Positions 50,621-60,294 of a DNA stretch of 64,000 nt are shown piece after piece. The position numbers were made by a program, and so were the translations under genes. The notes beneath the pieces were generated by a model. That model saw nothing but the letters and a program-made list of their open reading frames with translations. It did no database searches and had not been told where the DNA came from. Position 1 is the first letter of the stretch. The number at the start of each line of letters is the position of its first letter. The stretch is from CAVQDV01 sp963711375. GTDB lineage: Bacteria > Pseudomonadota > Gammaproteobacteria > Coxiellales > Coxiellaceae. Where the stretch lies: positions 310,001-374,000 of the forward strand of contig CAVQDV010000005.1 in NCBI GenBank assembly GCA_963711375.1, in the 5' to 3' direction.

Positions 50621-53600
50621 TTATTTCCTGGTGAGAGCTAGAGCAGCATTCTCTTGATCTCGAGGAGTCTCAGGCGATTTCTCATGGCGCCCAAACATTG
50701 AGTGCTCATTTACTACCGACACGAGCTCCACCACACTGCGCGGTTCCAGCTCCACAATTTTAAGTAATGGCGATAAGCGGTCCAATTGTGTACGAACGTA
50801 AATTCCAATGGCATTGCTCAAATAATCGAGGGTCAACAAATCGAAATTTCCAAAAAGCTTGGCATTTAATTTCGGTAAGCAAAGCAAAATATTTAAGGCC
50901 ATTGAAGGATCGTTTGGTAATTCCTGGTCCTTACAAAATTCAAATATCCACTCTTCAAGTTCAGATTGAGAACAATCGATACGCTGCAAATTTAGTATTG
51001 ACTCTCTTATTGTAACTTTACATGCCGTAACGCCCTCTTTCTCAACATCAACTGGGACAAAATCAGATACATTTTCTCTGTCTTGTAAAACATTCAAAAA
51101 AAGCTCGGTAACTGGGATATGACAAGACAAAGCCTCAGGCAATTTTACAGAATTGAGTTTTTTTTCGCTGATGGTTAATTTTTCCAAAATGAGATTAACA
51201 GCACGCTTAGGCTGTAAAACCGGCAACATTTCAGAAAAAGCCTTTGGCGGCAGACTTCGTAGAAAATCCAAAATTCCACCTAAAATACGTTTTCCATTGG
51301 TGCGGGATAATTGTCCCAGTTTCTCAACAAAGGGGGTTATGCTGAATGATTCACCTTGCAGACCTGTTTTAATCTTCTCTATGGCAATAAAAAATTCATA
51401 TGGGTTGCCTTTATTTAAAAGAGTCAATATAAGCTCTGGTTTTAATTCAACGTCTTTTAGTTCTTCAGTTTTAGCTACCTGAGTAAATTTTACGGAGGGA
51501 ATTTCTCCCTCTGGAATAGGGGAATATACAGCCTTAAATGCCTTTAGGCTAGGCTCATGCGATTGAAAAGCCTCATTAATAAGGATTTCAAATATCCCTG
51601 GATTAGATGACAAGATCTCTAGAATTCTGCTCTGTCGAATCTGTTTATTTTTCTGAAATGAGAATCCTTGATAGCATTTGATCATACTTACGATATAAGC
51701 CCCCATTTCAGCTGACCACTTTGAGACTCCCACGTCTGCCGGCCTGTCTTTTTTCGAAAAGTTAGTTATAAAATATTCGAGCGTAAAAGAGATTATCTCA
51801 TTAATACTGCTTTCTTTCTCCTCGCAAATAAATTCCTTGAAACAAATATTCATTAATGCATTAAAAATTGATTCTTTAAAGCATTTCAAAGAAACCTTGA
51901 GATAATTTATAATAAATTTAGGTGCCCATTCTTGAGTTACAATTTCTAGTAAAATTGGATGTGAGATGTATTCATTTTCTTGATATTTTTTTAATATCGT
52001 ATTTTTGACGCTTATATTACCTTTTTTAAACCAAGCAAAAAGCTTTTCACCAAATTTATTTTCAAAATAAGTAATAGATATTGCCTCAAGCGCCAAAATT
52101 CTAATCTCAGAACATTCTTTTTCATTTATCACCGTTTCGAAAAATAAATTTTTGAATCGCCCACTAGCATTTGGCAGCTCAATTAGACGATTAAAGATCT
52201 GTAGCCGAAACTTGGAATTAACCTCAGTCTCAAGATGTGCACTAAGCGAATTAACTAAGGAATCATTTATATAACTCCCTTTAATAATTGCTGAAATCAC
52301 TTTTGAAACTTTATAGCCATCCTCACTTTTTAAATTTTGAATAACTTGCTTTTCTATAGAAGGAAATTTTGCCATCGCCATTCCCAAAGCCTCATAGCAA
52401 TACTTGTAACCTTCCCAATCATCCAAGACCTTAGTGCATAAGGATTCAAGAAACGCCTCTTCCTGCTGATCTGATTGCATTAATAATTGACTGGTAAGTC
52501 TTGGTAAAACGCGCTCTTCAAAGAGTGCTCTCAATACCCCCCTAACATTCAAATTATTGATATCGGCATCTTGAAGCAAATAAGCAGTTCCAGCTTTTAT
52601 TACTTCGCCAAAGGTAATAATACCTGAAGCAGGAAAGATCTTAGAATTTATTTCAGTTTGGTCATTTGAATGCACAGAATAATAGTTTATCAAGAGATCG
52701 GTTCTCTCGCTCAATTCCCCTAAACGTCTGAATATCAGCCGAGCGGGACTTTTTGATTCTATTTCCCACTTATCCCAACCACCCCCTTTGATCTCATCAT
52801 AAGCACAAAAAATGATACTGAATAGCAGCTTTTCTAAGATTTTCTGATGGAGATCTTTTGCAATAAATGGGCTTTTCAGCCATTCCAGCAATTTTTGCGG
52901 GACGATGAGAGATTCCCCGCTTAATCGTGACAATAAAAAAGGCAAGATTTCATCTAAAACCTGTTCTACCACTTTAGATTCCAACACAGGTAAAGACAAA
53001 AATAATTGCACGGCCTGCGTATTTTTATTTTCTAGAACGGGAAGAAAATGATTAAACGCTTGTCCAATTCTTAAAGCACGCTGAGAAACAAAATGGAAGA
53101 TCGGCATTATTGAATTTTTTTGCCTACTCTTAAATGATAACTGTAGATGCTCCTGCAATTCTTGTTGCATATCACTGTCTAATTTACCTAAGTCCTCTCG
53201 ATAAGGTTCTACCATAGGGTATAACGTGCAGAGCAAATCGATGATGATTTGCGGTAGCCGTTCCGCAATCAAATTTTCGATATTAGCGTATTGTAGCATT
53301 TCAGAAAAAGCTAATTTCACGCAGCCGGAAATAATCAGATTTTTTAAATTAGGGGCCTCTAAGGAAAGCCTCGTTAAGTTTTCGCAGGATTCCACATTAA
53401 GAAGCTCTAAAGATTCCAGTTTCCCTGAGACTTCTTGAAGTTTATTGTTGGATAAGTTTAAAAACTTTAAACCAGAAAAATGGCTTAAGTCGAAGCGCTC
53501 CAAACTGAGCATATTTTTACAATAAAGCGTTTCGGGTGACCCCGCCCCCAGAAATAAATCCAGAATTTGAAGGCAAGACAAACTCATGCCCGATAAATCC

Positions 53601-56506
53601 AAGATTTTTAAATGCTTAAAACCGCGGGAAAATTCTAAAAGTGCTTCGAAAGAAAGATCCATAAAATGGATTAATTCAAGTTTTAGAACTTTATCAAAGG
53701 GTTTTAATGTAAGTTCTAGTCCATTTTCAAATGGTGCTAATTTTTGTAGTTCCTTAACATTCAAAAAATGGATAGACTTAAATTCTTTGAGGCCACTAAA
53801 AATAGAAAACTCAAGGGCTTCGATATTTTTCAAAGGGGCTAGCTCGAGCTTCTGTTCATTTGGTTTATTTTCATCGAAAAATTGAGCTTTCAAACTTCTC
53901 AATTCAGCTTCAGCTGCAGCCAATTCTGGAAAAAGAATTTTCATTTCGTCAAATGAAAAGGCGTTAAAATAGTCAAAATAAGCACAAGAACGATTCATTA
54001 AAAATACGGATAATTGATGCATATAGGGTAAATCATTGGCCTTCAACCATTCCACAGCGGGAGCCTCACGCCGCATCCAAGAGCGGCGTAATGCCCGAGC
54101 GGCATAATCTCGAAGCTCTATGGCAGGATGAAAATGTTCAAAAAACTCCGCCTCTAAAGCTTGGCAATATTCGGTTTGTCGATTTTCTGCAAAGCTCTTT
54201 CTTAGAGCAACTTGCACAATGCATTCCTCCAAGCAAGACCGCATTCCTTCTTGATTTTTGTCGTCTTTGAAATATTCCTTAATTATGTCTTTCGCTAAAA
54301 GCCTAAGATCTTTCCAGGGTGCTTCTTTGACGATGTCCTTCTTGCCACTCCATTCCTTCCAAAGCATTTGTACTGCCTTTTCTCGCAGTGTATTGAGCTC
54401 TGCATTTGTAGGGGAACTATGAGTAGTCCTTACCTGAAATAATTCAATCAGCCTCTTCCCTAGCTCTTGCTGAATCGACGAGTTGGTACCCAATGTTTCC
54501 TGGTCCCATGCGGTCTTCAAGCTTTCGCCGAGAATTTTTTGACAAGATTCTTCGTATTTAACCAAAAAAAGTACCACACAAGTCTCAAGCAATACCTCAC
54601 TCAAGCCACTGTGCAACTTTCCGCTAAAAAACCGCTCTGCTAAAAAGGGCGCGAAGGAAGCCGTAGCGCTTGGCTCTCCGTCCCCTCTAAGCCAATCTGA
54701 AAAAAACTCTTGTAAAGCAGGCCCTTTTGGCTTTATATATTCTTTCAAGAAATTTTTTAAATCTCCGGGCAAAAAACTCCACTTCTGTTTTATATTTTCC
54801 TCAAAATGCGTATTTAAATCATTTGCTATGTCCAGATAAAATCCCACGATGGGCGTATTCGAGCGCCAATTTTCAATCGCTAGCTGAACATCGCCAGCTT
54901 TGAGTGTAGGTTGCTTTTCTAAAAATGCTTTTATTCCTACTAAAAGAGGTGAAGGCGTTCTTTTGTCAATCCATTCTACATATTCTTTAACATTGAGAGA
55001 GAATTTTGGGAAATCGAATTTCTGCACAGGGTAATCTGGAAATATTTGTAGTCGAAGCGCGTTAATTCGATCAAAAACTTTTGAAAAAGCCTGCAAATTA
55101 TTTATCTTATATTCAAGCGACATTTCCTTTACTATTAACCAGAGTAACTCAACTATTTCCCTTTTATTTTCTAACTCGGCTTGAAGAGGCTTAGGAACTA
55201 CTTCAAAAGTGGACAAAATACCGTTTATTGAATCGATAGCAATCGGTGATTTATTTTTCACAGATTGAACTAAGCCCTTAACATAGGTTTCATTTTCTTC
55301 ACTTCTCATACTGCATTTTGAAATGGTTTGCTCAATCGAAAAGCTGAGCTTCATGGAAAGATTTTTTAATTTGAAAATCGCATCGAGCAAATCTGGAAGA
55401 TCGTTTGCAATTAGCCAACTTATAATATCATTATTTGATAATGCCTGATTCTGCCATTTCATACGTAAGTTCAAAACAGTAAATTTTTGGAAAACACCCC
55501 ATAAAGCTTCCTCGTCAAAGCGGCGTAGCTTTGAAACACTTAATTCTTCCCCTGTTTTTTTCAAGAGGCTTTTAAGATTTTCAAGACTCTCTCCAACTAT
55601 CATTTCAAAAGGATTATTTAAATATTCATCGAGGGCGGCTTCTAAAAATAGATCGAGAATTCGGTCATTTTTTTGATCAGCGATCACAAGGTTCAGAATA
55701 TCGAAGGCCAGTGTATCCAGCCATTTCACAATCTTATCTGATAAATCAGGATGACCTTCAATACTGAAATAATCTCTGCCTTTTATTGCTATCCTAATCG
55801 GGGCTTCTTGTGCCCCACGATGAGCTCTTGTCCATAAGTACAGTAGCACTCTCACACATTCTTGGTTGAGATCTTCAACATCACTTACTTGACCATTAAA
55901 GGCTTTAAATAGCTTGAGGCATGTGTCATTGAGAAAATTTAGCACTTCCGAATGTTCAGTTACCTTTCTCCACACTTCTAAAATTTGATTTTTTATTTTA
56001 TGATAAATATCGATGTTTTGTGGGATTTCTTTTTGACTTTTAAATGCCAGAAGACATTTGCCGATCAGTTCTTCAGTGATAAGGGCTTGCAAATCGGGTT
56101 CACAGGCATTTTCCTTCCAGGCTGAAATTAAGCGGACTTTTAATTGATTTTTGAGTACTGCAATTTCCGAGTTATCTAATTTACCTTCAGACCACACTGA
56201 AAAAATTGTCGCATACTGTTGCACGCTAGAATCTTGTAAAAATCTCAAAAACGGAACTTCTTGGTTTTTCCATTTTTTTAATAAATTCTCATCAAAGCAC
56301 TTATTTAAATCAGCAAGCAGCTGAAGCTCGCCGACTTCAGACGAGACTCGCCATTTATTCAAAATACCCAGCGCTTGCTGGAGATGACCGCGGGCGGCTT
56401 GACGATGCTCTAAATTTCTCTCGTCAGCATCTTTTAGAAAGGTCTGTAAAAAATTTAAATAATTATCCCAAGTTTGTTTGCTGTCTATTAAAAATTTTTC
56501 CCGCAT
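50621..56506 (-). CDS. Giant leucine-rich-repeat / helical-repeat protein (1,961 residues)
   Basis: The single uninterrupted frame starts MREKFLIDSKQTWDNYLNFL with AGGAGGGATGAG upstream. Residues ~1-880 are helix-rich and charged. Residues ~885-1090 form leucine-rich repeats (HLKILDLSGMSLSCLQILDL; LKFLNLSNNKLQEVSGKLES; LNVESCENLTRLSLEAPNLK). Residues ~1100-1960 look like irregular HEAT/ARM-type alpha repeats. No signal peptide, membrane segment or Walker motif was seen. I do not recognise the family. Size, LRRs and helical solenoids recall large effectors of intracellular bacteria; secretion is inference. The acidic C-terminal end abuts a toxin remnant. Confidence 0.75.
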   Translation of the reverse strand: MREKFLIDSKQTWDNYLNFLQTFLKDADERNLEHRQAARGHLQQALGILNKWRVSSEVGELQLLADLNKCFDENLLKKWKNQEVPFLRFLQDSSVQQYATIFSVWSEGKLDNSEIAVLKNQLKVRLISAWKENACEPDLQALITEELIGKCLLAFKSQKEIPQNIDIYHKIKNQILEVWRKVTEHSEVLNFLNDTCLKLFKAFNGQVSDVEDLNQECVRVLLYLWTRAHRGAQEAPIRIAIKGRDYFSIEGHPDLSDKIVKWLDTLAFDILNLVIADQKNDRILDLFLEAALDEYLNNPFEMIVGESLENLKSLLKKTGEELSVSKLRRFDEEALWGVFQKFTVLNLRMKWQNQALSNNDIISWLIANDLPDLLDAIFKLKNLSMKLSFSIEQTISKCSMRSEENETYVKGLVQSVKNKSPIAIDSINGILSTFEVVPKPLQAELENKREIVELLWLIVKEMSLEYKINNLQAFSKVFDRINALRLQIFPDYPVQKFDFPKFSLNVKEYVEWIDKRTPSPLLVGIKAFLEKQPTLKAGDVQLAIENWRSNTPIVGFYLDIANDLNTHFEENIKQKWSFLPGDLKNFLKEYIKPKGPALQEFFSDWLRGDGEPSATASFAPFLAERFFSGKLHSGLSEVLLETCVVLFLVKYEESCQKILGESLKTAWDQETLGTNSSIQQELGKRLIELFQVRTTHSSPTNAELNTLREKAVQMLWKEWSGKKDIVKEAPWKDLRLLAKDIIKEYFKDDKNQEGMRSCLEECIVQVALRKSFAENRQTEYCQALEAEFFEHFHPAIELRDYAARALRRSWMRREAPAVEWLKANDLPYMHQLSVFLMNRSCAYFDYFNAFSFDEMKILFPELAAAEAELRSLKAQFFDENKPNEQKLELAPLKNIEALEFSIFSGLKEFKSIHFLNVKELQKLAPFENGLELTLKPFDKVLKLELIHFMDLSFEALLEFSRGFKHLKILDLSGMSLSCLQILDLFLGAGSPETLYCKNMLSLERFDLSHFSGLKFLNLSNNKLQEVSGKLESLELLNVESCENLTRLSLEAPNLKNLIISGCVKLAFSEMLQYANIENLIAERLPQIIIDLLCTLYPMVEPYREDLGKLDSDMQQELQEHLQLSFKSRQKNSIMPIFHFVSQRALRIGQAFNHFLPVLENKNTQAVQLFLSLPVLESKVVEQVLDEILPFLLSRLSGESLIVPQKLLEWLKSPFIAKDLHQKILEKLLFSIIFCAYDEIKGGGWDKWEIESKSPARLIFRRLGELSERTDLLINYYSVHSNDQTEINSKIFPASGIITFGEVIKAGTAYLLQDADINNLNVRGVLRALFEERVLPRLTSQLLMQSDQQEEAFLESLCTKVLDDWEGYKYCYEALGMAMAKFPSIEKQVIQNLKSEDGYKVSKVISAIIKGSYINDSLVNSLSAHLETEVNSKFRLQIFNRLIELPNASGRFKNLFFETVINEKECSEIRILALEAISITYFENKFGEKLFAWFKKGNISVKNTILKKYQENEYISHPILLEIVTQEWAPKFIINYLKVSLKCFKESIFNALMNICFKEFICEEKESSINEIISFTLEYFITNFSKKDRPADVGVSKWSAEMGAYIVSMIKCYQGFSFQKNKQIRQSRILEILSSNPGIFEILINEAFQSHEPSLKAFKAVYSPIPEGEIPSVKFTQVAKTEELKDVELKPELILTLLNKGNPYEFFIAIEKIKTGLQGESFSITPFVEKLGQLSRTNGKRILGGILDFLRSLPPKAFSEMLPVLQPKRAVNLILEKLTISEKKLNSVKLPEALSCHIPVTELFLNVLQDRENVSDFVPVDVEKEGVTACKVTIRESILNLQRIDCSQSELEEWIFEFCKDQELPNDPSMALNILLCLPKLNAKLFGNFDLLTLDYLSNAIGIYVRTQLDRLSPLLKIVELEPRSVVELVSVVNEHSMFGRHEKSPETPRDQENAALALTRK

Positions 56507-56590
56507 TTTCTCATCCCTCCTAATTACTGGACTTATTAAAGGGACGAAAATATCTCATAGGAAAGCAGAAAAGTCCAGGCTTCGACGCTT

Positions 56591-56615
56591 CCCTCTCTCC
56601 CCTTGCGGGAGAGGG
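56591..56615. repeat. REP-like GC-rich hairpin
   Basis: CCCTCTCTCCCCTTGCGGGAGAGGG forms a hairpin in the divergent gap between the giant gene and rph. Related units lie at about 34260 and 57443. Because both neighbours point away, it is a repeat rather than a terminator. Confidence 0.6.
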
Positions 56616-56708
56616 TTTGGGTGAGGGGTATTAAAAAACGCTTTTCAAAAGGTGACACAGCGTCAAATTTCCGATACTCTGCGGCCCTGCCAACTAAGAG
56701 GAAATCCT

Positions 56709-57437
56709 ATGAAACGCGCCAATGACCGAAAAGCTGATGAACTACGTCCTATCTCATTTACCCGTCATTTTACCAAACATGCCGAAGGCTCAGTTTTAGT
56801 TTGCTTCGGAGAAACTAAGGTAATTTGCACCGCAAGCATCGTAGAAGGCGTGCCGAAATTTTTGCGCGATAGTCAGCAAGGTTGGCTCACGGCTGAATAT
56901 GGCATGCTGCCTCGGTCGACGCACGAGCGCATGGATCGTGAAGCGGCTCGCGGAAAACAAGGCGGCCGAACCGTGGAAATTCAGCGATTAATTGGGCGGG
57001 CTTTACGTGCCGCAGTTGATTTAAAAAAATTAGGGGCATTTACGATTGCTATTGATTGCGATGTAATTCAAGCCGACGGAGGCACTCGCACCGCCGCCAT
57101 TTCTGGTGCTTGCGTGGCGTTAATTGATGCGATTCATCATTTACAATACAAAAATGCGATAAAAACAGATCCGCTAAAAAATTTAGTGGCTGGGGTTTCT
57201 GTCGGCATTCACAATGGTGTGCCCATTTTAGATTTGGATTATAGCGAAGATTCTAAGGCGCATACTGATATGAATGTGGTGATGACGGACGCCGGTGCGT
57301 TTATTGAATTACAAGGCACCGCAGAAGGCGCCGCTTTTCATGAACATGAGCTGAATGAATTAATTCGCCTGGCTAAAAGCGGGATTTCCTACATTATGGA
57401 AAAACAGCGCGAAGCACTGGGTATTTTAGCAAAATAA
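56709..57437 (+). CDS. rph: Ribonuclease PH
   Basis: This phosphorolytic 3'-5' exoribonuclease trims tRNA 3' ends. The start MKRANDRKADELRPISFTRH at 56709 has AAGAGG upstream, giving 242 residues, close to E. coli (238). Core motifs: GSVLVCFGETKVICTASI, GWLTAEYGMLPRSTHERMDR, QGGRTVEIQRLIGRALRAAV and DCDVIQADGGTRTAAISGA. The longer frame from 56652 adds 19 atypical residues. Intact, unlike the well-known rph-1 allele of E. coli K-12. Confidence 0.96.
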   Translation: MKRANDRKADELRPISFTRHFTKHAEGSVLVCFGETKVICTASIVEGVPKFLRDSQQGWLTAEYGMLPRSTHERMDREAARGKQGGRTVEIQRLIGRALRAAVDLKKLGAFTIAIDCDVIQADGGTRTAAISGACVALIDAIHHLQYKNAIKTDPLKNLVAGVSVGIHNGVPILDLDYSEDSKAHTDMNVVMTDAGAFIELQGTAEGAAFHEHELNELIRLAKSGISYIMEKQREALGILAK

Positions 57438-57442
57438 CTTCT

Positions 57443-57499
57443 TAATCCCCCTCACCCGGCTCTCCTTCGGCGCGCCGACCTCTCCCGCGGGGGGAGAGG
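57443..57499. terminator. REP-like hairpins between convergent rph and xth
   Basis: CTCTCCTTCGGCGCGCCGAC and CCTCTCCCGCGGGGGGAGAGG form two adjacent GC-rich stems just after the rph stop and just before the xth stop. They probably end both transcripts. Same repeat class as 56591-56615. Confidence 0.6.
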
Positions 57500-57504
57500 T
57501 TAAT

Positions 57505-58278
57505 TTAAAAATCAAAATCATAATCTACAATTACAGGGGCATGATCCGAAAATCTTTCCTCTTTATAAATATGCGCGTGCTTTATTTTGGATTTTAATTC
57601 GGCTGTTGTAATTTGATAATCAATTCTCCATCCCACATTTTTTTCAAAGGCGCGGGTACGAGCGGACCACCAGGTATATTGTTCGGGCTCTTGATTTACC
57701 ACGCGAAATGCGTCGACAAAACCTTCTTTTGTGAGAATATTATCAAGCCAGGCGCGCTCTTCAGGCAAACAACCAGAGGATTTTTGGTTTGATTTAAAAT
57801 TTTTAATATCAATTTCTTTATGCACTATATTCCAATCGCCACAAATAATAAAATGGCGTTTGGATTTTTGGATATTGTGGAGACACTTTAAATAACGCTC
57901 CATAAAATCGAATTTCACCACTTGGCGTTCTTCTGCGCTGCTGCCCGAGGGTAGATACAATGAGGCTACGCTAAGGTCTCCAAAATCGGCCTGAATATAG
58001 CGGCCTTCTTTGTCGGCATAATCCCAGCCTAAACCCGTGATGATGTTGTCGGGCTTTTTCCTAGCATAAATAGCCACGCCACTATAGCCCTTTTTTTCAG
58101 CATCATGATAATAGCAGTGATAGCCCTTAGGGCAAAAAATATCATCTTGCAAGTTATGAATCTGAGCCTTAGTTTCCTGTATGCAAACGACATCGGCCTT
58201 TTGGCTGGCGAGCCATTCGAAGAAGCCTTTCTTGGCGGCGGCTCGGATGCCGTTGGTATTAGCTGTGATGATGCGCAT
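57505..58278 (-). CDS. xthA: Exodeoxyribonuclease III
   Basis: This 257-residue exonuclease-endonuclease-phosphatase enzyme acts in base excision repair as an AP endonuclease and 3'-phosphatase. The start is MRIITANTNGIRAAAKKGFF. Motifs: DVVCIQETKAQ (metal Glu), SLYLPSGSS, ICGDWNIVHKEIDI, RIDYQITT and the C-terminal catalytic SDHAPVIVDYDF. It sits on the opposite strand between rph and pyrE, which are adjacent in E. coli. Confidence 0.95.
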   Translation of the reverse strand: MRIITANTNGIRAAAKKGFFEWLASQKADVVCIQETKAQIHNLQDDIFCPKGYHCYYHDAEKKGYSGVAIYARKKPDNIITGLGWDYADKEGRYIQADFGDLSVASLYLPSGSSAEERQVVKFDFMERYLKCLHNIQKSKRHFIICGDWNIVHKEIDIKNFKSNQKSSGCLPEERAWLDNILTKEGFVDAFRVVNQEPEQYTWWSARTRAFEKNVGWRIDYQITTAELKSKIKHAHIYKEERFSDHAPVIVDYDFDF

Positions 58279-58328
58279 GTGATTTTCCTATGTTATGATC
58301 GGGGCCTCATCAAACGAGGAGCCGAGCA

Positions 58329-58958
58329 ATGAATCAAGCGCAAGAAATAGCAAAGTTACTGTTGGAAATCAAGGCCGTTAGCCTAAACGTGAACGAGCCC
58401 TTTCGATACTCTTCTGGGATTATTTCACCCATTTACACCGATAATCGCTTGATTATTTCCTATCCAGAAAAACGAAAAATTATTATTAATGCTTTTCTGG
58501 AATTAATCAAAAAAGAAAATTTAGATTTTGATGTAGTGGCGGGCACAGCAACGGCCGGAATTCCTCATGCCGCCTGGATTGCACATGCCCTGGAAAAGCC
58601 GATGGTTTATGTACGTGGAAAAGCCAAAGAACATGGCAAGCAAAATCAAATTGAAGGCCGCCTTGAAAAAAATCAACGAGCTATAGTGATAGAAGATTTA
58701 ATCAGCACCGGAAAAAGCTCCATCGCGGCAGCGGAAGCTTTACGCGAAGCCGGCGGCATTGTCGAAGATTGCCTCGCCATTTTTACCTATGAATTACCTG
58801 AAGCCACAAAAGGTTTTTCCAATGCTAAGGTGCGTTGTCACGCCTTAACCAATTTCAGCACCTTACTCGAAACGGCGGTAAAACTCGGCTACATTAACCC
58901 CACAGAAAGAGATGAAGCTCAAAATTGGAATCAAAACCCAATGGCCTGGCGCGTTTAA
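58329..58958 (+). CDS. pyrE: Orotate phosphoribosyltransferase
   Basis: This 209-residue enzyme converts orotate and PRPP to orotidine monophosphate in pyrimidine synthesis. Motifs: FRYSSGIISPIYTDNRLIIS, the Lys-containing VRGKAKEHGKQNQIEG and the PRPP-binding RAIVIEDLISTGKSSI. GAGGAG lies just before the ATG. It is divergent from xth. Confidence 0.96.
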   Translation: MNQAQEIAKLLLEIKAVSLNVNEPFRYSSGIISPIYTDNRLIISYPEKRKIIINAFLELIKKENLDFDVVAGTATAGIPHAAWIAHALEKPMVYVRGKAKEHGKQNQIEGRLEKNQRAIVIEDLISTGKSSIAAAEALREAGGIVEDCLAIFTYELPEATKGFSNAKVRCHALTNFSTLLETAVKLGYINPTERDEAQNWNQNPMAWRV

Positions 58959-59028
58959 TTAAGTGGCCCTCGCTCCAAAGCGCCCAGTTTGGGTGCAGAG
59001 TCGAAGCTCAGCGTGCTACTATGTTGCT

Positions 59029-60294
59029 ATGGAGATTATTAAAACTCGCAAAGATTTGCTCTATATTGCCGGCACTGGGTTTGCCCTTATCGGTATTATT
59101 ATCTTTTTATTTTTTATGCCGCTTATTCCAAAGGTTTTTTATGGGCATTGGATATTTCTGCTCGTTGCCCTTGTGTTCTGCCTTCTTCCTTCTAGCAAAA
59201 CATCATTCGGCAAAGCTCGGCAATATTCTCCTCTTCGGTGGATTTCACTTATTTTTTTAATGCAAGTTAGTGTGCTGTTTTTACATCTGGGTATATTTCA
59301 GCAGGCCTACTCAGCTGAACTTGTACATTATGGCCTATTTCCTTGGGGATTTGTGGCGATATTAGCCAGCGCTTTTGCTGGGGTGGCTTATTTACGTCAA
59401 GAAAATGCCTTTGCTAATGCTTTATTATCGCCGCTCGTAAAATCAAGTGTCGATAAACCCAGCGGAATTATCATCAATAATGCCTTAAAATTTTTTCAAA
59501 GTGTTTCTCTCTTGATAACTTTTGCACTCATGATTTTACTTGTTGACCGAATCATAGGCTTTAATCCAACGCCACCTTATTCAGAACCTCTGCCACTATT
59601 TGCCCTTCTGATATTAATCCTGTTTTCATTTTCGAAAATTTATAATCGTTTAATCACACGAATTTTCGCCTATCCCACTTGGATCGTGGTCTGTGTCGTC
59701 ATTGTAGTGCTGGGATTTATCCTGGCAGGTCTGCACGCGATTTCTTCAGGGACGCATTTTTCCATGCCTTTACCGGGTTTTTTTGCCAAATTGCAAACCT
59801 ATCCGCAAGCCTTGCTCTCGAATATGGCCTCCTCTGGCTGGTGGCTCTGCCTTTCCATCTTAATGAGCTTATTTATTGGCCGAATTTCAGGGGGGTATTC
59901 TCGACGAGCGCTCATAGCCGCCACATTAATGCTTCCACTGGCATTGGCCGTTTTTTTAAGCGTATTTCCGTCACTAGAAGCCGAATCGATACCGCCTTTT
60001 CTTCGTGACGCACTCGGCATTTTCGGCTTTATTTCCTGCTCGCTTCTTTTCATGAATACGAAAATGCTCTCGCCACTTGTCTTAACTTATCTTCCTAAAA
60101 ATGGCGGAAGCAAATATAGAAATCCAGAATTCTTAATGCGAAAGCTCATTCAAATGACCCTCATTTTTCTTTATATTTACTTACCGATCGGTGTTTTTGT
60201 TAGCGCTGGATTTATGTTTGCGGTAATATTCCCATTCATGATTTTCGCCTGCTTGCTTCTCATCAACTTCTGCAAAAATATATCTAATTTTTAG
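59029..60294 (+). CDS. Polytopic membrane protein, faintly BCCT-transporter-like
   Basis: About 421 residues with roughly ten to twelve hydrophobic helices (for example LLYIAGTGFALIGIIIFLFF, WIVVCVVIVVLGFILAGLH, QMTLIFLYIYLPIGVFVSAG). The stretch WLCLSILMSLFIGRISGGYS followed by RRALIAATLMLP recalls the FIARISxGRTIRxF motif of betaine/choline/carnitine transporters, but the usual aromatic substrate box was not seen. Start chosen at ATG 59029 (MEIIKTRKDLLYI); the longer frame adds a non-membrane stretch. It may be co-transcribed with pyrE. Its stop overlaps the gene on the other strand by 11 bp. Confidence 0.65.
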   Translation: MEIIKTRKDLLYIAGTGFALIGIIIFLFFMPLIPKVFYGHWIFLLVALVFCLLPSSKTSFGKARQYSPLRWISLIFLMQVSVLFLHLGIFQQAYSAELVHYGLFPWGFVAILASAFAGVAYLRQENAFANALLSPLVKSSVDKPSGIIINNALKFFQSVSLLITFALMILLVDRIIGFNPTPPYSEPLPLFALLILILFSFSKIYNRLITRIFAYPTWIVVCVVIVVLGFILAGLHAISSGTHFSMPLPGFFAKLQTYPQALLSNMASSGWWLCLSILMSLFIGRISGGYSRRALIAATLMLPLALAVFLSVFPSLEAESIPPFLRDALGIFGFISCSLLFMNTKMLSPLVLTYLPKNGGSKYRNPEFLMRKLIQMTLIFLYIYLPIGVFVSAGFMFAVIFPFMIFACLLLINFCKNISNF

